Shown: positions 17,042 to 25,823, numbered from the stretch's first letter. The stretch is 64,000 bases of DNA from Dietzia psychralcaliphila (GCF_003096095.1 NZ_CP015453.1:1488001-1552000), one strand, 5' to 3'. Notes: a model not told the origin generated them from the sequence alone. Translations and numbers: made by a program.

Positions 17042-17864
17042 ACCGGCGAGCCGGCGACCGCGCAACAGGCATCGCGCCGAGAGTCGGCAGGCGACGATTC
17101 CGCGCAGGGTCCAGGTGGAGTCGGTCGAACAGCTCGGCCCGGGCCTGGTCCGGGTGTGCCTGGTCGGGGACGAACTCGGCGCGTTCCGCAACGGTGAGGG
17201 AACCCATGCCGCAGCGGTCAGCGAGTCCTTCGACGACGTCGTGGTCTTCTGCCTGCCAGACCCGGAGGCCGGCGCGGAGACGTTCCCGCGCACAGCTCCG
17301 GGTGGCGGCCTGTCTGTTCCCGGGGACCGCGCGACGGTGACCCGTGAATACACGGTGCGTGCCCTCCGCGAGTCCGGGTTGTGCGTGGACCTCGTGCGCC
17401 ACGACAGCGGCGTGGGCATGGCATGGCTGGACGGCGTGACACCGGGTGACGACCTGGTGATCGTGGCACCTAGGGTCAGTCGCTCGCTTCCCGGCGTGGA
17501 CCGGATGCTCGCCGTCGGGGATGCCACCGCGCTTCCGGCGATGGCCCGCCTCATCGAGGACTGCCCACCCGGGTTGGACCTCGAGGTGATCGCTGTGGTG
17601 CCGGATCTCGCCGCGCTGCCGCCGGAGCTACTGCCGGTGTCGGCATCCGGAACCAGGGTTCGGGTCCGGGTCCTGGAGGACTGCCCGGGATCGGTCTCCC
17701 GGTTGCTGGGCGCGCTCTCCGAGTCCGCGCTGCCCACCGACTTCGCCTGGGTGGCCGGTGAGGCAGGGATGGTCGGGGACCTCCGGCGCCATCTGATCGC
17801 GCGAGGTCAGCCACCCGACCGCGTCCAGTTCACCGGCTACTGGCGCCTCGGAGGGCCCCTGTAG
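17034..17864 (+). CDS. siderophore-interacting protein, importer 2
   Basis: 276-residue SIP/ViuB-type flavoprotein, the reductase of importer 2. Seen: VTREYTVRALRESG as the FAD-binding RxYT region, GVGMAWLDGVTPGDDLVIV, LAVGDATALPAMARLIED, and WVAGEAGMVGDLRRHL with the terminal FTGYWRLGG. The GTG start at 17034 overlaps the permease end by eight bases. The N-terminus is strongly basic. It differs clearly in sequence from the importer 1 protein, so the two importers are not a recent duplication. Confidence 0.87.
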   Translation: MAEPASRRPRNRHRAESRQATIPRRVQVESVEQLGPGLVRVCLVGDELGAFRNGEGTHAAAVSESFDDVVVFCLPDPEAGAETFPRTAPGGGLSVPGDRATVTREYTVRALRESGLCVDLVRHDSGVGMAWLDGVTPGDDLVIVAPRVSRSLPGVDRMLAVGDATALPAMARLIEDCPPGLDLEVIAVVPDLAALPPELLPVSASGTRVRVRVLEDCPGSVSRLLGALSESALPTDFAWVAGEAGMVGDLRRHLIARGQPPDRVQFTGYWRLGGPL

Positions 17865-18051
17865 CGGATCGCTCGGTGGTCGATGCGGCGTGCCCCAGAG
17901 CTCAGGTCGCCGGCAGCCACGGCGCTCGGGTCACCGGCCGCTGCGGACGTCGGAGCCGGTGCAATGCCGAGTGCCCGGCCGTGGGGTTCGCGAGCTCCCG
18001 GCGACGGGCTCCGGGCGAAGGACTCCGGGCGCGGAGAGCCGCACCGGGGCC

Positions 18052-18651
18052 TCAGTCGTCGACGCCGCGGGCCGCCAGCGCGTCACCGAGCTGGTCGGCC
18101 GTGGTGAGGGCCCCGAGCACGGTGGGTACGACCAGCGCTCGGATCGACATGCCCAGACCGCGGGCCTTGCGGGCCTCGGTCACCTGCCGCAGCTGACGGG
18201 CGAGCAGGGGGATCGCACGAATCGTCAGGACCAGCACGAGGGCCACCCGATCCGGTGAGACCCCCACGTGGCGCAGGGGCTGGGCCGCTCGAGTGACCGC
18301 GTCGAGCATGTCCGATACCCGTGTGGTCAGCGCCACGAGTCCGGCCACGGCCACCGCTACCAGCAATGACCCGCTCACGCGCAGCGCGGTGTCGAGGTCG
18401 GCGACGATCCACTGGAGAACCAGGATCGCGATCAACATCGGCAGCACCGGGCGCACCTGGTCCCAGGCGGCGCGCGGTCGAATCCGCCCGATCGCGTAGA
18501 GCGCCGCGGCGAGCCCGAGCGCGGGCACCACGTGCCAGGCCTCCCGCACCGACAGCGACACCGCGAGGATCAGCGCGCAGACCAGCAGGATCTTCGACCC
18601 CGCCGGCAGGCGGTGCAGCAGCGAGTCACCGGGTTGGTAGGTGGCGAACAC
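18052..18651 (-). CDS. bioN: BioN/EcfT energy-coupling transmembrane protein
   Basis: T-component of an ECF-type vitamin transporter, 199 residues. N-terminal FATYQPGDSLLHRLPAGSK is the usual EcfT opening; four to five hydrophobic segments follow, and the C-terminal coupling helices carry ARKARGLGM (the Ala-Arg-Gly signature that contacts the ATPase). The GTG start follows directly on the TAG stop of bioM. With bioM and bioY it forms a complete biotin importer. Confidence 0.88.
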   Translation of the reverse strand: MFATYQPGDSLLHRLPAGSKILLVCALILAVSLSVREAWHVVPALGLAAALYAIGRIRPRAAWDQVRPVLPMLIAILVLQWIVADLDTALRVSGSLLVAVAVAGLVALTTRVSDMLDAVTRAAQPLRHVGVSPDRVALVLVLTIRAIPLLARQLRQVTEARKARGLGMSIRALVVPTVLGALTTADQLGDALAARGVDD

Positions 18652-19446
18652 CTAGGTCCCCGAACCCGGACCCGAGCCGGAACCCGGACCCGAACCCGAG
18701 TCCGAACGCAGCGCGATCCGGCGGTACCCCGACAGCGCGGCCGCGGGGGCGTCGTCGATCACCACCCGACCGCCGTCCACCACCAGTACGCGGTCGAAAT
18801 CGGCCACCAGGTCCAGATCGTGGGATACCACCACGAGTTGTTGGGGGAGCCGGGCGAAGGTCTCGGCCACCAGCGCTCGGTTGCGCAGGTCGAGCAGGGT
18901 GGTGGGTTCGTCGGCCACGATCACCGAGGGCTCGATCACCAGCACCGCCGCCAGTGCGAGCAGCTGCTTCTGGCCGCCGGACAGGAGGTGGCAGGGGTGA
19001 TCGGCGTGATCGGAGAGGTTGTACGTGGCGAGCACCTGGTCGACTCGTCGTCGTCGGTCCTCGCGGTTCAGGCCCGATCGGCGAAGGGAGAAGTCCACGT
19101 CCTCCGCGACGGTGGGCATGACGATCTGGGTATCCGGATCGGTGAAACAGAAGCCCACCCGGCGGCGGACCTGCGCGCCCTTGCGGCGGGTGTCGAGGCC
19201 GTCAACGGACACCGAGCCCGAGGAGGGGATGACCAGCCCGTTGATCATCCGCGCGAGCGTCGACTTGCCGCCACCGTTGACACCGACGATCCCGATACGC
19301 CGCTCGGACAGCACCAGATCGACGTCGGCCAGGACGGAGCGGTCGCCGTAGGCGTGGCTGACACCGTCGAACCGGATCTCGACGCCCTGTGGGTCGGTTA
19401 CGTGGGGGTCAGTCACGTGGGGGTCGTTCGCGCGAGGGTCGGTCAC
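18652..19446 (-). CDS. bioM: BioM/EcfA ATPase of biotin transporter
   Basis: ECF-transporter ATPase, 264 residues. Walker A GVNGGGKST, signature LSGGQKQLLALAAVL, Walker B VIVADEPTTLLD, H-loop VVSHDLDLV. Two low-complexity ends are unusual: N-terminal DPHVT repeats (15-bp units near 19400-19435) and a C-terminal (GSGPGS) tail (18655-18702). The GTG start overlaps the bioY stop (GTGA). A later start (VTDPQGVEIRF) would drop the N-terminal repeats and is possible. Confidence 0.88.
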   Translation of the reverse strand: MTDPRANDPHVTDPHVTDPQGVEIRFDGVSHAYGDRSVLADVDLVLSERRIGIVGVNGGGKSTLARMINGLVIPSSGSVSVDGLDTRRKGAQVRRRVGFCFTDPDTQIVMPTVAEDVDFSLRRSGLNREDRRRRVDQVLATYNLSDHADHPCHLLSGGQKQLLALAAVLVIEPSVIVADEPTTLLDLRNRALVAETFARLPQQLVVVSHDLDLVADFDRVLVVDGGRVVIDDAPAAALSGYRRIALRSDSGSGPGSGSGPGSGT

Positions 19447-20045
19447 GCCCGGGTCGAGTGCTGCCCACGCAGCGGGGCGATCAGACCGGGCCGCGCCTTG
19501 TGTACCTGGACGGCGACGACCGCTGTGACAACCGCCTTGACGAGGTCACCGGGGACGAAGACGCCGTTCGCCGCGATCGCGGCCGTCAGGGTCAACTCGG
19601 TGCGGATCAGCATGCCCACCACTCCGAAGGCGTAGATGACCACGATGCCGCCGAGGATGTTGATGAGCAGCCCGGGAATCAGCCGGTATCGGGGCATCAG
19701 AAGGGCGGTGAGCAGGCCGATCACGACGACCGCCGGGAGCCAGCCGATGAGGAATCCCGCGGTGGGGCTGGCCAGCGCGGTGAGGGTGGTGCGGCCGCCG
19801 GCGAGCACGGGCAGTGCGAGACCGATCACGATCACCGCGAGCACGGACAGCAGGCCCTTGCGCCAGCCCAACAGTGCGCCGGCGAGCATGACGCCGAGTG
19901 TCTGCAGCGTGATCGGCACACCTGCGGAACCGATGCTGATCTGCCCGGGTAGACCGAGGACGACGATGAGGGCGGCGAACACCGCGATCTGGGCGAGATC
20001 TCGGGTTGCGCTCCGGGCCGGGGCCTGATCGATGGAGGTGCTCAC
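19443..20045 (-). CDS. bioY: BioY biotin-binding S-component
   Basis: Membrane-embedded biotin-binding component, 200 residues, six hydrophobic segments. Family marks: LPGQISIGSAGVPITLQTLG near the N-terminus, the LAGALLGWRKGLLSV stretch, and GFLIGWLPA. The GTG at 20045 is preceded by AAGGAAG at good distance; the longer frame upstream lacks coding character. First gene of bioY-bioM-bioN. No biotin synthesis gene is in the window. Confidence 0.88.
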   Translation of the reverse strand: MSTSIDQAPARSATRDLAQIAVFAALIVVLGLPGQISIGSAGVPITLQTLGVMLAGALLGWRKGLLSVLAVIVIGLALPVLAGGRTTLTALASPTAGFLIGWLPAVVVIGLLTALLMPRYRLIPGLLINILGGIVVIYAFGVVGMLIRTELTLTAAIAANGVFVPGDLVKAVVTAVVAVQVHKARPGLIAPLRGQHSTRA

Positions 20046-20075
20046 GTGGACTTCCTTGTCACCGGGAAAGCTGAT

Positions 20076-20100
20076 CGACAATGTACGGGGTTCATTGTTG
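20076..20100. promoter_or_regulatory. inverted repeat ACAATG-N9-CATTGT upstream of bioY
   Basis: Perfect 6-bp arms at 20078-20083 and 20093-20098, about 33 bp before the bioY start. On the minus strand it contains TGAAC-CCC-GTAC, which partly recalls the BioQ operator TGAAC-N3-GTTAC described in Corynebacterium. A biotin-dependent repressor is the likely binder, but the match is only partial. Confidence 0.4.
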
Positions 20101-20177
20101 CCCCTGTCACGCCGAACCGCGTCATCGGGGTGGGCGGATCCGCGTGTCCGGTCGCGGGGCCGGGCACGCCGGCTTAG

Positions 20178-20193
20178 AGTGACCTGAATCACA
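20178..20193. promoter_or_regulatory. CRP/GlxR-like site (AGTGA-CCTGAA-TCACA)
   Basis: Exact GTGA-N6-TCAC core (20179-20192) with matching outer A, 20 bp before the start of the downstream exported-protein gene. The inner bases (CCTGAA) resemble those of the element at 5872-5885 (CATGAA). At this short distance it would act as a repressor site for the plus-strand gene, if transcription starts nearby. Confidence 0.5.
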
Positions 20194-20213
20194 TCCAGCG
20201 GTTCGGGGGACCA

Positions 20214-21461
20214 GTGACGACTCGATCCCAGCGCGTCTTCGGCGAGGTCATCGCCGCATTCCTCGTGGCCGTCCTGGCGATAGTCCACCTACCGGCGGTC
20301 GTCGGCGCGCAGCCGTACGCCGTCTATCTGGATGTCGCGGCCGACAACCATGACGGTGAGCTCGCGGGCGGGTTCTCCACCACGCTGACCACCGATCGCG
20401 AGGAGCTGGGGGCGGCGCTCGACGTCGTGCGGGCGGCGGGTGTGACACCGGGGCGGTACCAGACCCTCGTTCGTCAGTACTGGCTGAGCGTCGGCGCGGA
20501 GAACGCGGGGATCGACCTGGCGGAGTGGGACCCGGCGCGAGGGCTGGATGCAAACCTCGACACGGTCGACAAGGTGTACGTGAACTACCTGCGGCTGTAC
20601 AACTCCCACGACGGGTTCTGGTGGACCGGGATGGCCGGGCTGGCGGGGATGTCCTTCGCCGCCGGCTTCTGGGACCTCGACGAGGTGGGCGGGTTGCTCA
20701 GCGTGCCCGGGATGCACGAGGTGGGGACCGGGGTCGGTGGGGCGATGAGCGGCGTTCCGTGGGAGTTGGCCGCCGAGATGCCGCGCGATGTGCGACTGCT
20801 CGCTACGGCTGGGCCGACACTCACGCGACCCGACGTGGACTGGTACCTGCACCGGCTGCTGATCATGCAGCGCAACATCTTCATGGACATGGTGCCGATG
20901 CACGAGGCCTACCTGGCCGGCGGGTTGCCGGCGGTCAGGGAACTCGCGGCGGGCGGGGCGTACGACGACTACGCGCTCGAGGCCTGGCGGATGCTCGACG
21001 AGGGCTCGCCGGACGGCAGGTCAGAGGCGTTGCTTCGGATGGCGTCGCGCGAGCAGAACCAGATCATCGCCGACCAGTGGGATGTCACGGCCGCCGGCCG
21101 AGGGGACTTCGGTCGAGTGCTCACCTACATCACCACCGTGGGCGGAGCCCCCGATATCCCCGGAGCCTCCACCCTGGGCGAGTTCCGGCCGCTATCGGTG
21201 CGCGCCGACGTCAATGGCCAGCCCACAGTGCTCCACACCCCGCTGCCGGCATTCAACTGGGCCGACCGCGAACCGCGCTGGGAGTACATCGAGCAGGACC
21301 TCGTGCCCGCATTCCGATCGCTCGTGCGCGACCGACCCGAGGAGGCGCCCCGCTACCTGGACGTGGGCTTCCGGACGCGGGCCGAGCAGAACCGCATCCT
21401 CGTGCGACTTCCGGTGTTCGCCGGACAGATGGCCTCGGGGTGGGCGGTGTCGCCGGGGTGA
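20214..21461 (+). CDS. exported or membrane-anchored protein of unknown function
   Basis: 415 residues. The N-terminus (residues 13-32, AAFLVAVLAIVHLPAVVGA) looks like a signal peptide or anchor. The rest is soluble and mostly helical: LYNSHDGFWWTGMAGLAGMS, DVDWYLHRLLIMQRNIFMDM and SREQNQIIADQWDV stand out as ordered, conserved-looking segments. I do not recognise the family. The GTG start at 20214 lies just behind a CRP/GlxR-like site. It is convergent with the TetR-ABC operon and divergent from bioY. Confidence 0.75.
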   Translation: MTTRSQRVFGEVIAAFLVAVLAIVHLPAVVGAQPYAVYLDVAADNHDGELAGGFSTTLTTDREELGAALDVVRAAGVTPGRYQTLVRQYWLSVGAENAGIDLAEWDPARGLDANLDTVDKVYVNYLRLYNSHDGFWWTGMAGLAGMSFAAGFWDLDEVGGLLSVPGMHEVGTGVGGAMSGVPWELAAEMPRDVRLLATAGPTLTRPDVDWYLHRLLIMQRNIFMDMVPMHEAYLAGGLPAVRELAAGGAYDDYALEAWRMLDEGSPDGRSEALLRMASREQNQIIADQWDVTAAGRGDFGRVLTYITTVGGAPDIPGASTLGEFRPLSVRADVNGQPTVLHTPLPAFNWADREPRWEYIEQDLVPAFRSLVRDRPEEAPRYLDVGFRTRAEQNRILVRLPVFAGQMASGWAVSPG

Positions 21462-21620
21462 GAGGCGTGAACCCTCCACCGCACCTTCCGCCTCCGCTGC
21501 GTACTCGTCCGTTCTCACCGCAGTTGTGCTTCCGGAAATAATCATTGCGCCAGCACGTCCCGCGACAGTGTCAACCGCTCCCCGGTGAGTATCCGGCAAC
21601 CTGCTCCACGCGAATATCCT

Positions 21621-22166
21621 TCAGACCGGCGGATCGATCAGGGCGTCGACCGCGGTGAGCACCTCGGTCAGCGGCCTCCCGCCCTCGATGAGTTCCGAGG
21701 CCTTGAACGTCACCGCCATGACCAGCTCGGTGGTCAACTCTGGATCGGACCGGGAGGACTCGGCGAGCGATTCGCGCAGCGGGGTGGTCATCTCGGCGTG
21801 CATCCGGTTCAGCCGCTCCCGAGCCGCGCCGTCCGGCAGCTGCGCGGCCAGCGCGGTGAGGATCGCGTGGTCACCGGCGGCGACCAGATCCAGAGTCGTG
21901 TGCACGTAGGCCACGACCCCCCGGCGTCCGCCGCCTGCGTCACGCACGGCCTCGGTGACGGTGCTGATCCAGCGCGGCATGAGGTCCTCCGCCACGGCGA
22001 CGATCAACTCCGCGCGCGAGGAGAAGTACGTGTAGAAGTTCGACCGCGTCATCCCCGCCCGGGCGGTCAGATCGTTGATGTCGGGGGGCGTCCCGGGGGC
22101 CTCGGAGAGCATCGACCGGGCCGCGTCGAGCAGGGCCCGACGCTTGGCGTCCCGGTGTTCGCCCAC
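21621..22166 (-). CDS. TetR-family regulator, probably autoregulating the ABC operon
   Basis: 181 residues. Residues 8-55 form the TetR helix-turn-helix (INDLTARAGMTRSNFYTYFSS); the rest is the helical ligand domain. The GTG at 22166 is the only plausible start; an in-frame stop lies at 22205-22203. It follows the ATPase by 59 bases on the same strand, so it is the third gene of permease-ATPase-tetR. The twin palindromes ahead of the permease are its likely operators. Confidence 0.85.
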   Translation of the reverse strand: MGEHRDAKRRALLDAARSMLSEAPGTPPDINDLTARAGMTRSNFYTYFSSRAELIVAVAEDLMPRWISTVTEAVRDAGGGRRGVVAYVHTTLDLVAAGDHAILTALAAQLPDGAARERLNRMHAEMTTPLRESLAESSRSDPELTTELVMAVTFKASELIEGGRPLTEVLTAVDALIDPPV

Positions 22167-22225
22167 GGTGGGGGCGTCGATGCGTGGAATGTCGGTCTCC
22201 CGTTACCTTCTCGGCGGAGGGCCGA

Positions 22226-22930
22226 TCATACGTGCGCGCGCAGCCGCCCGTCGACCATCTCCAACACCCGGTCGCAGTGCTCGAGGATCTCGTGGTCGTG
22301 CGTCACCAGTACGGTGGCGACGCCGTGCTGGTGGGTCTCCTCGGCGAGCAGGCGCACCACGTCGTGGCTGTTCCTGCGATCCAGTGCCGCGGTGGGTTCG
22401 TCGACCAGCAGCAGGTCGGGGGAGGACATCAGGGCGCGGGCGATACCCACCCGCTGCCGCTCGCCGCCGGACATGGTGGCCGGGCGGCGGCGGGCACGGT
22501 GGGTCAACCCGACGGCCTCGAGCAGTTGGTCGGGATCGCGCAGCCGGGATCGGTCTCCACCGAGCGTTCCCACGAGCCGGAGTTGGTCGCGCGCGGTGAG
22601 CGCGGGCACCAGGTTGCCGGACTGGAACACGAACCCGACGTGGTCGCGCCGGAATCGGGTGAGGTCCCGGCGACTGAGACCGGTGAGGTCGCGGCCACCG
22701 ACTTCGACGGTGCCGGAGGTCGGGGACAGCAGTCCGCCGGCTACGGCAAGGAGGCTCGACTTGCCGGCTCCGGACGGGCCCACCACGGCGAGGACCTCGC
22801 CGCGGGCGACCTCGACGTCGATTCCGGCCAACGCGTAGAGGGTCTGGTCGCCGTCCTGGAAGGTCAACTCGATGCCGCTCAGGCGCAGGCCCGGGGTGGA
22901 GTCGTCGCCGGTGTGAGTGGTGTTGGTCAT
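22226..22930 (-). CDS. ABC transporter ATPase (LolD/MacB type)
   Basis: 234 residues. Walker A GPSGAGKSS, the Q-loop GFVFQSGNLVP typical of LolD/MacB ATPases, signature MSGGERQRVGIARAL, Walker B LLLVDEPTAALD and H-loop VLVTHDHEILE. The ATG at 22930 overlaps the permease stop (ATGA). Pairs with the FtsX-like permease upstream. Substrate (export of a drug, lipid or lipoprotein-like molecule) is not readable. Confidence 0.9.
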   Translation of the reverse strand: MTNTTHTGDDSTPGLRLSGIELTFQDGDQTLYALAGIDVEVARGEVLAVVGPSGAGKSSLLAVAGGLLSPTSGTVEVGGRDLTGLSRRDLTRFRRDHVGFVFQSGNLVPALTARDQLRLVGTLGGDRSRLRDPDQLLEAVGLTHRARRRPATMSGGERQRVGIARALMSSPDLLLVDEPTAALDRRNSHDVVRLLAEETHQHGVATVLVTHDHEILEHCDRVLEMVDGRLRAHV

Positions 22931-24054
22931 CGGTTCTCTCCCAGTGCGCTGTGCGGGTCGACGGAGGTGATGCGGACAGTGGCGAGGGTGGCGCCGACCA
23001 GACCCAGGACCAGTAGGAGGGCGGCGCCGAGTGCGATCGGTCCGGCCTCGAGGGCGAACGGCATGCCGGTGCCCACCAGGAACGACCCCACACCCACGCC
23101 GATGGCCACGCCGACCGCGATGGACCCCGTCAGCAGGATGAACGCCTGCCCGACCGCGTCGATCAGGAGTCGTATGGTCGAGGCACCCATGGCGCGCAGG
23201 ACCGCGATCTCGCGGGAGCGCTGGACGGTGAGGATGGCGAAGAACGCTCCGACGACCAGCGCGGAGATCGCGTACAGGAACCAGGTGATCATCGACACAG
23301 TCATCATCTCGGCCTCGTAGCCGGGGGAGGAGTCGAACGCCTCCTCCAGGGTGCGGGCCGAGGTGTCGGCATCGGCATCGCCGGTGGCCAGGTCGGGCAG
23401 CTCGCCGTCGACCCCGGTGATCGCCACCACGCTGTACTCCTCTCGGGCGCCGGCGCGAGGCTCCTCGCCGACGCGCGTGCCGGCGTGGACGTCCTGCCAC
23501 GTGGCCAGGGTGGTGAAGGCCATGTCGACGTGGCCGAAGGTGTGCTGGTCGGCCGCGATACCGACGACCTCGAGGGGGATTCCCAGTCGGTCGACAGTCA
23601 CCGTGTCGCCCAGGTCGACGGCGTCGGCCGCGGTGGCGCTGACCAGGATCTCGCCATCGGTAGCCGGGGCTCGGCCCTCGGCGATCTCGGGGATGAGCGG
23701 GCCCTGCAGGTCCGCACCGATCAGGGTCAGGTCAACCGGGGTCCCGGTGGAGTTCTTGGCGTTGATGATGGACAGCCCCATGGGGGTCGCCTCGGCGACG
23801 TCGGGACGGGCGGCCCACCGCGCGACCTGGTCCGGCCCGACGACGGAACGGGTGAAGGCTGAGTCGGTCCGGGTCTCGGGGGCAAAGGCGACGGCCTGGA
23901 CCGGCATGCGCTGCAGTCCGGAGACGCCATCGTTGACCAGGCCGGAGGACAGTCCGGCCAGTAGGACCATGAGGACGCTGATCAGGGCCACGACGGAGCC
24001 CATCAGGGTGAATCGGGATCGCGCGTAGATCAGTTCGCGCAGGGCGAGAAACAT
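22927..24054 (-). CDS. FtsX-like ABC permease
   Basis: 375 residues of the DevC/MacB-FtsX class. One N-terminal membrane helix (LMGSVVALISVLMVLLAGLS), an extracytoplasmic domain of about 190 residues, then three C-terminal helices with the FtsX motif QRSREIAVLRAMGAS. Start at ATG 24054, where MFLALRELIYARSRF matches the N-terminus of the second permease of this type (33570). First gene of the operon that ends in tetR. Confidence 0.88.
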   Translation of the reverse strand: MFLALRELIYARSRFTLMGSVVALISVLMVLLAGLSSGLVNDGVSGLQRMPVQAVAFAPETRTDSAFTRSVVGPDQVARWAARPDVAEATPMGLSIINAKNSTGTPVDLTLIGADLQGPLIPEIAEGRAPATDGEILVSATAADAVDLGDTVTVDRLGIPLEVVGIAADQHTFGHVDMAFTTLATWQDVHAGTRVGEEPRAGAREEYSVVAITGVDGELPDLATGDADADTSARTLEEAFDSSPGYEAEMMTVSMITWFLYAISALVVGAFFAILTVQRSREIAVLRAMGASTIRLLIDAVGQAFILLTGSIAVGVAIGVGVGSFLVGTGMPFALEAGPIALGAALLLVLGLVGATLATVRITSVDPHSALGENR

Positions 24055-24094
24055 GGAGGCCTTCCGGCATCGGCATCGGGAACGAGATGATACT

Positions 24095-24127
24095 AACACC
24101 GTGTCGGCATCATGCTGACACCGTGTC
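24095..24127. promoter_or_regulatory. twin palindromic operators (A/G)ACACCGTGTC
   Basis: Two copies of an 11-bp palindrome (ACAC-C-GTGT core), at 24095-24105 and 24117-24127, with centres 22 bp apart, i.e. two helical turns on the same DNA face. They lie 41-73 bp ahead of the permease start. This is a typical arrangement for two TetR dimers; the co-operonic TetR is the obvious candidate. Confidence 0.7.
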
Positions 24128-24209
24128 GAGAAAGTCTCACTGCGGTGTGGGGTCGGCCGGACCCGGCGATCCGACCCGTCCAGCAGGCGCGGGCGGGTAC
24201 TCCTAGAAC

Positions 24210-25823
24210 ATGCCCCGCGTCCTCCCAGACAACCCCGTCTACGGCCACCCCTCCGAGGAGAAGGTCGTCGAGCTCCTGCGCGATCAACTGTCCGACGACA
24301 GCCTGATCGTGGTGGGTCAGCGCGTGTCCACCGCGGAGAAGGAGCACGAGGTGGACGTGCTCGTGGCCATGCCCGGGGCTGGGATCGTGGCGATCGAGGT
24401 CAAGGCGGGCTCGATCGCGATCGAGGACGGCCGATGGAGACAGGGGACCGGCGGCAAGCAGCACACGATCGATCCCGTCACCCAGTGTCGAGATGCTCTA
24501 TACGCGCTCCGTGGGTATGTCGACGCGGATGCACGATGGCCACGGCAGTTCCAACGGTGGACCCACATGCTGGTCTTCCCGCACGCCTCGATCCCCGACG
24601 ACTTCGCTATGCCGGACATCCGGCGCGACCGCATCGTGGACAGGGACCAGCTCGATCAGATCGCCATGATCGCCTACCGGCTCGCGCAGGAGTCCGGCCC
24701 GCGGGACCGCCCGTTCCTCGCTGTCGACACCGTCAACCGTCTCGCGGGCGTCCTCGGCGGACGGGGGCTACCGCAACGCGACGTGGTGGCCCGCGCAGCG
24801 GAGAACGCCGACATCGCCGATGCGCTCACCCGCGAACAATCGGTGCTGCTCAGGGCCATCGACGCACTCCCGCGCGTGGAGATCCGTGGTGGCGCGGGCA
24901 GCGGCAAGACCTACCTCGCACTGGAGCAGGCGCGGCGACTGTCGAGGGCCGGGCAGCGCGTGGCGTTGATCTGCTACTCGCATGGCCTCGCGGGATACCT
25001 CAAGCGCGTGACGAGCGGATGGCGGAGGCGCGAGCAGCCGGCGTATGTGGGGGAGTTCCACGCGCTGGGCGTCGAGTGGGGCGCACCTGTCGGACCTGAC
25101 GAGCGCGTTCGGTCCGAACAGACGGTCCGTTGGTGGGAGGAGGAGCTCCCCCGCCTCATGGCGGAGCTCGCCGACGAATTGCCCGACGGCAAGAGGTTCG
25201 ATGCCGTGATCGTGGACGAAGCCCAGGACTTCGCCGACAGCTGGTGGCGTCCGGTGATCGGGGCGTTGCGCGACCGCGAGCACGGCCGCCTGATGATCGT
25301 CGGCGACGCCGGGCAGAGCGTGTTCCAGCGGACCGGTCGTCCTCCCGTGGACCTTGTACCGCTGGTGCTCGACCACAACCTGCGCAACACCCGCCAGATC
25401 GCCAGTGCCTTCCTGCCCCTGGTGGGCCAACGCATGGAGCTGCGCGGTGGCTCCGGACCGGATGTCCGGTACGTCGAGGTGCCGGAGGGCGCGGATCCCG
25501 TGGCGATCGGCGACGACGAGGCGGTGCGCCTGCTCGACGAAGGGTGGGAACCGCGGGACGTGGCGCTGTTGACCACGGGTTCGCGACACCCGATGCAGGT
25601 CGAGCTGCAGGACGGTGGCAACGACGCCTACTGGGAGACCTTCTGGAGCGGAGAGGACATCTTCTACGGCCACGTGCTGGGCTTCAAGGGTCTGGAGCGC
25701 CGGGCGGTGGTGCTGGTGTGCAACCACCACGACGGCATGGACCGGGTCCGCGAGAGGGTGTACGTGGGCCTGTCTCGGGCGACGGATGAGCTGGTGGTGG
25801 TGGGGGCATCCGGTACAGGGTGA
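24210..25823 (+). CDS. NERD-domain nuclease fused to UvrD-like helicase
   Basis: 537 residues. The N-terminal NERD domain (about 10-125) shows the PD-(D/E)xK core: HPSEEKVVELL, HEVDVLV and IVAIEVKAG. From about 215 follows a superfamily 1 helicase core: Walker A RGGAGSGKTYLALEQA, Walker B AVIVDEAQDFAD, GDAGQSVFQRTGR (motif III), LDHNLRNTRQIASAF, FKGLERRAVVLV and the C-terminal VYVGLSRATDELVVVG (motif VI). Combined DNA cleavage and unwinding suggests repair or defence. It stands alone; no methyltransferase or other defence partner is next to it. ATG at 24210 has no clear ribosome-binding site. Confidence 0.88.
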   Translation: MPRVLPDNPVYGHPSEEKVVELLRDQLSDDSLIVVGQRVSTAEKEHEVDVLVAMPGAGIVAIEVKAGSIAIEDGRWRQGTGGKQHTIDPVTQCRDALYALRGYVDADARWPRQFQRWTHMLVFPHASIPDDFAMPDIRRDRIVDRDQLDQIAMIAYRLAQESGPRDRPFLAVDTVNRLAGVLGGRGLPQRDVVARAAENADIADALTREQSVLLRAIDALPRVEIRGGAGSGKTYLALEQARRLSRAGQRVALICYSHGLAGYLKRVTSGWRRREQPAYVGEFHALGVEWGAPVGPDERVRSEQTVRWWEEELPRLMAELADELPDGKRFDAVIVDEAQDFADSWWRPVIGALRDREHGRLMIVGDAGQSVFQRTGRPPVDLVPLVLDHNLRNTRQIASAFLPLVGQRMELRGGSGPDVRYVEVPEGADPVAIGDDEAVRLLDEGWEPRDVALLTTGSRHPMQVELQDGGNDAYWETFWSGEDIFYGHVLGFKGLERRAVVLVCNHHDGMDRVRERVYVGLSRATDELVVVGASGTG

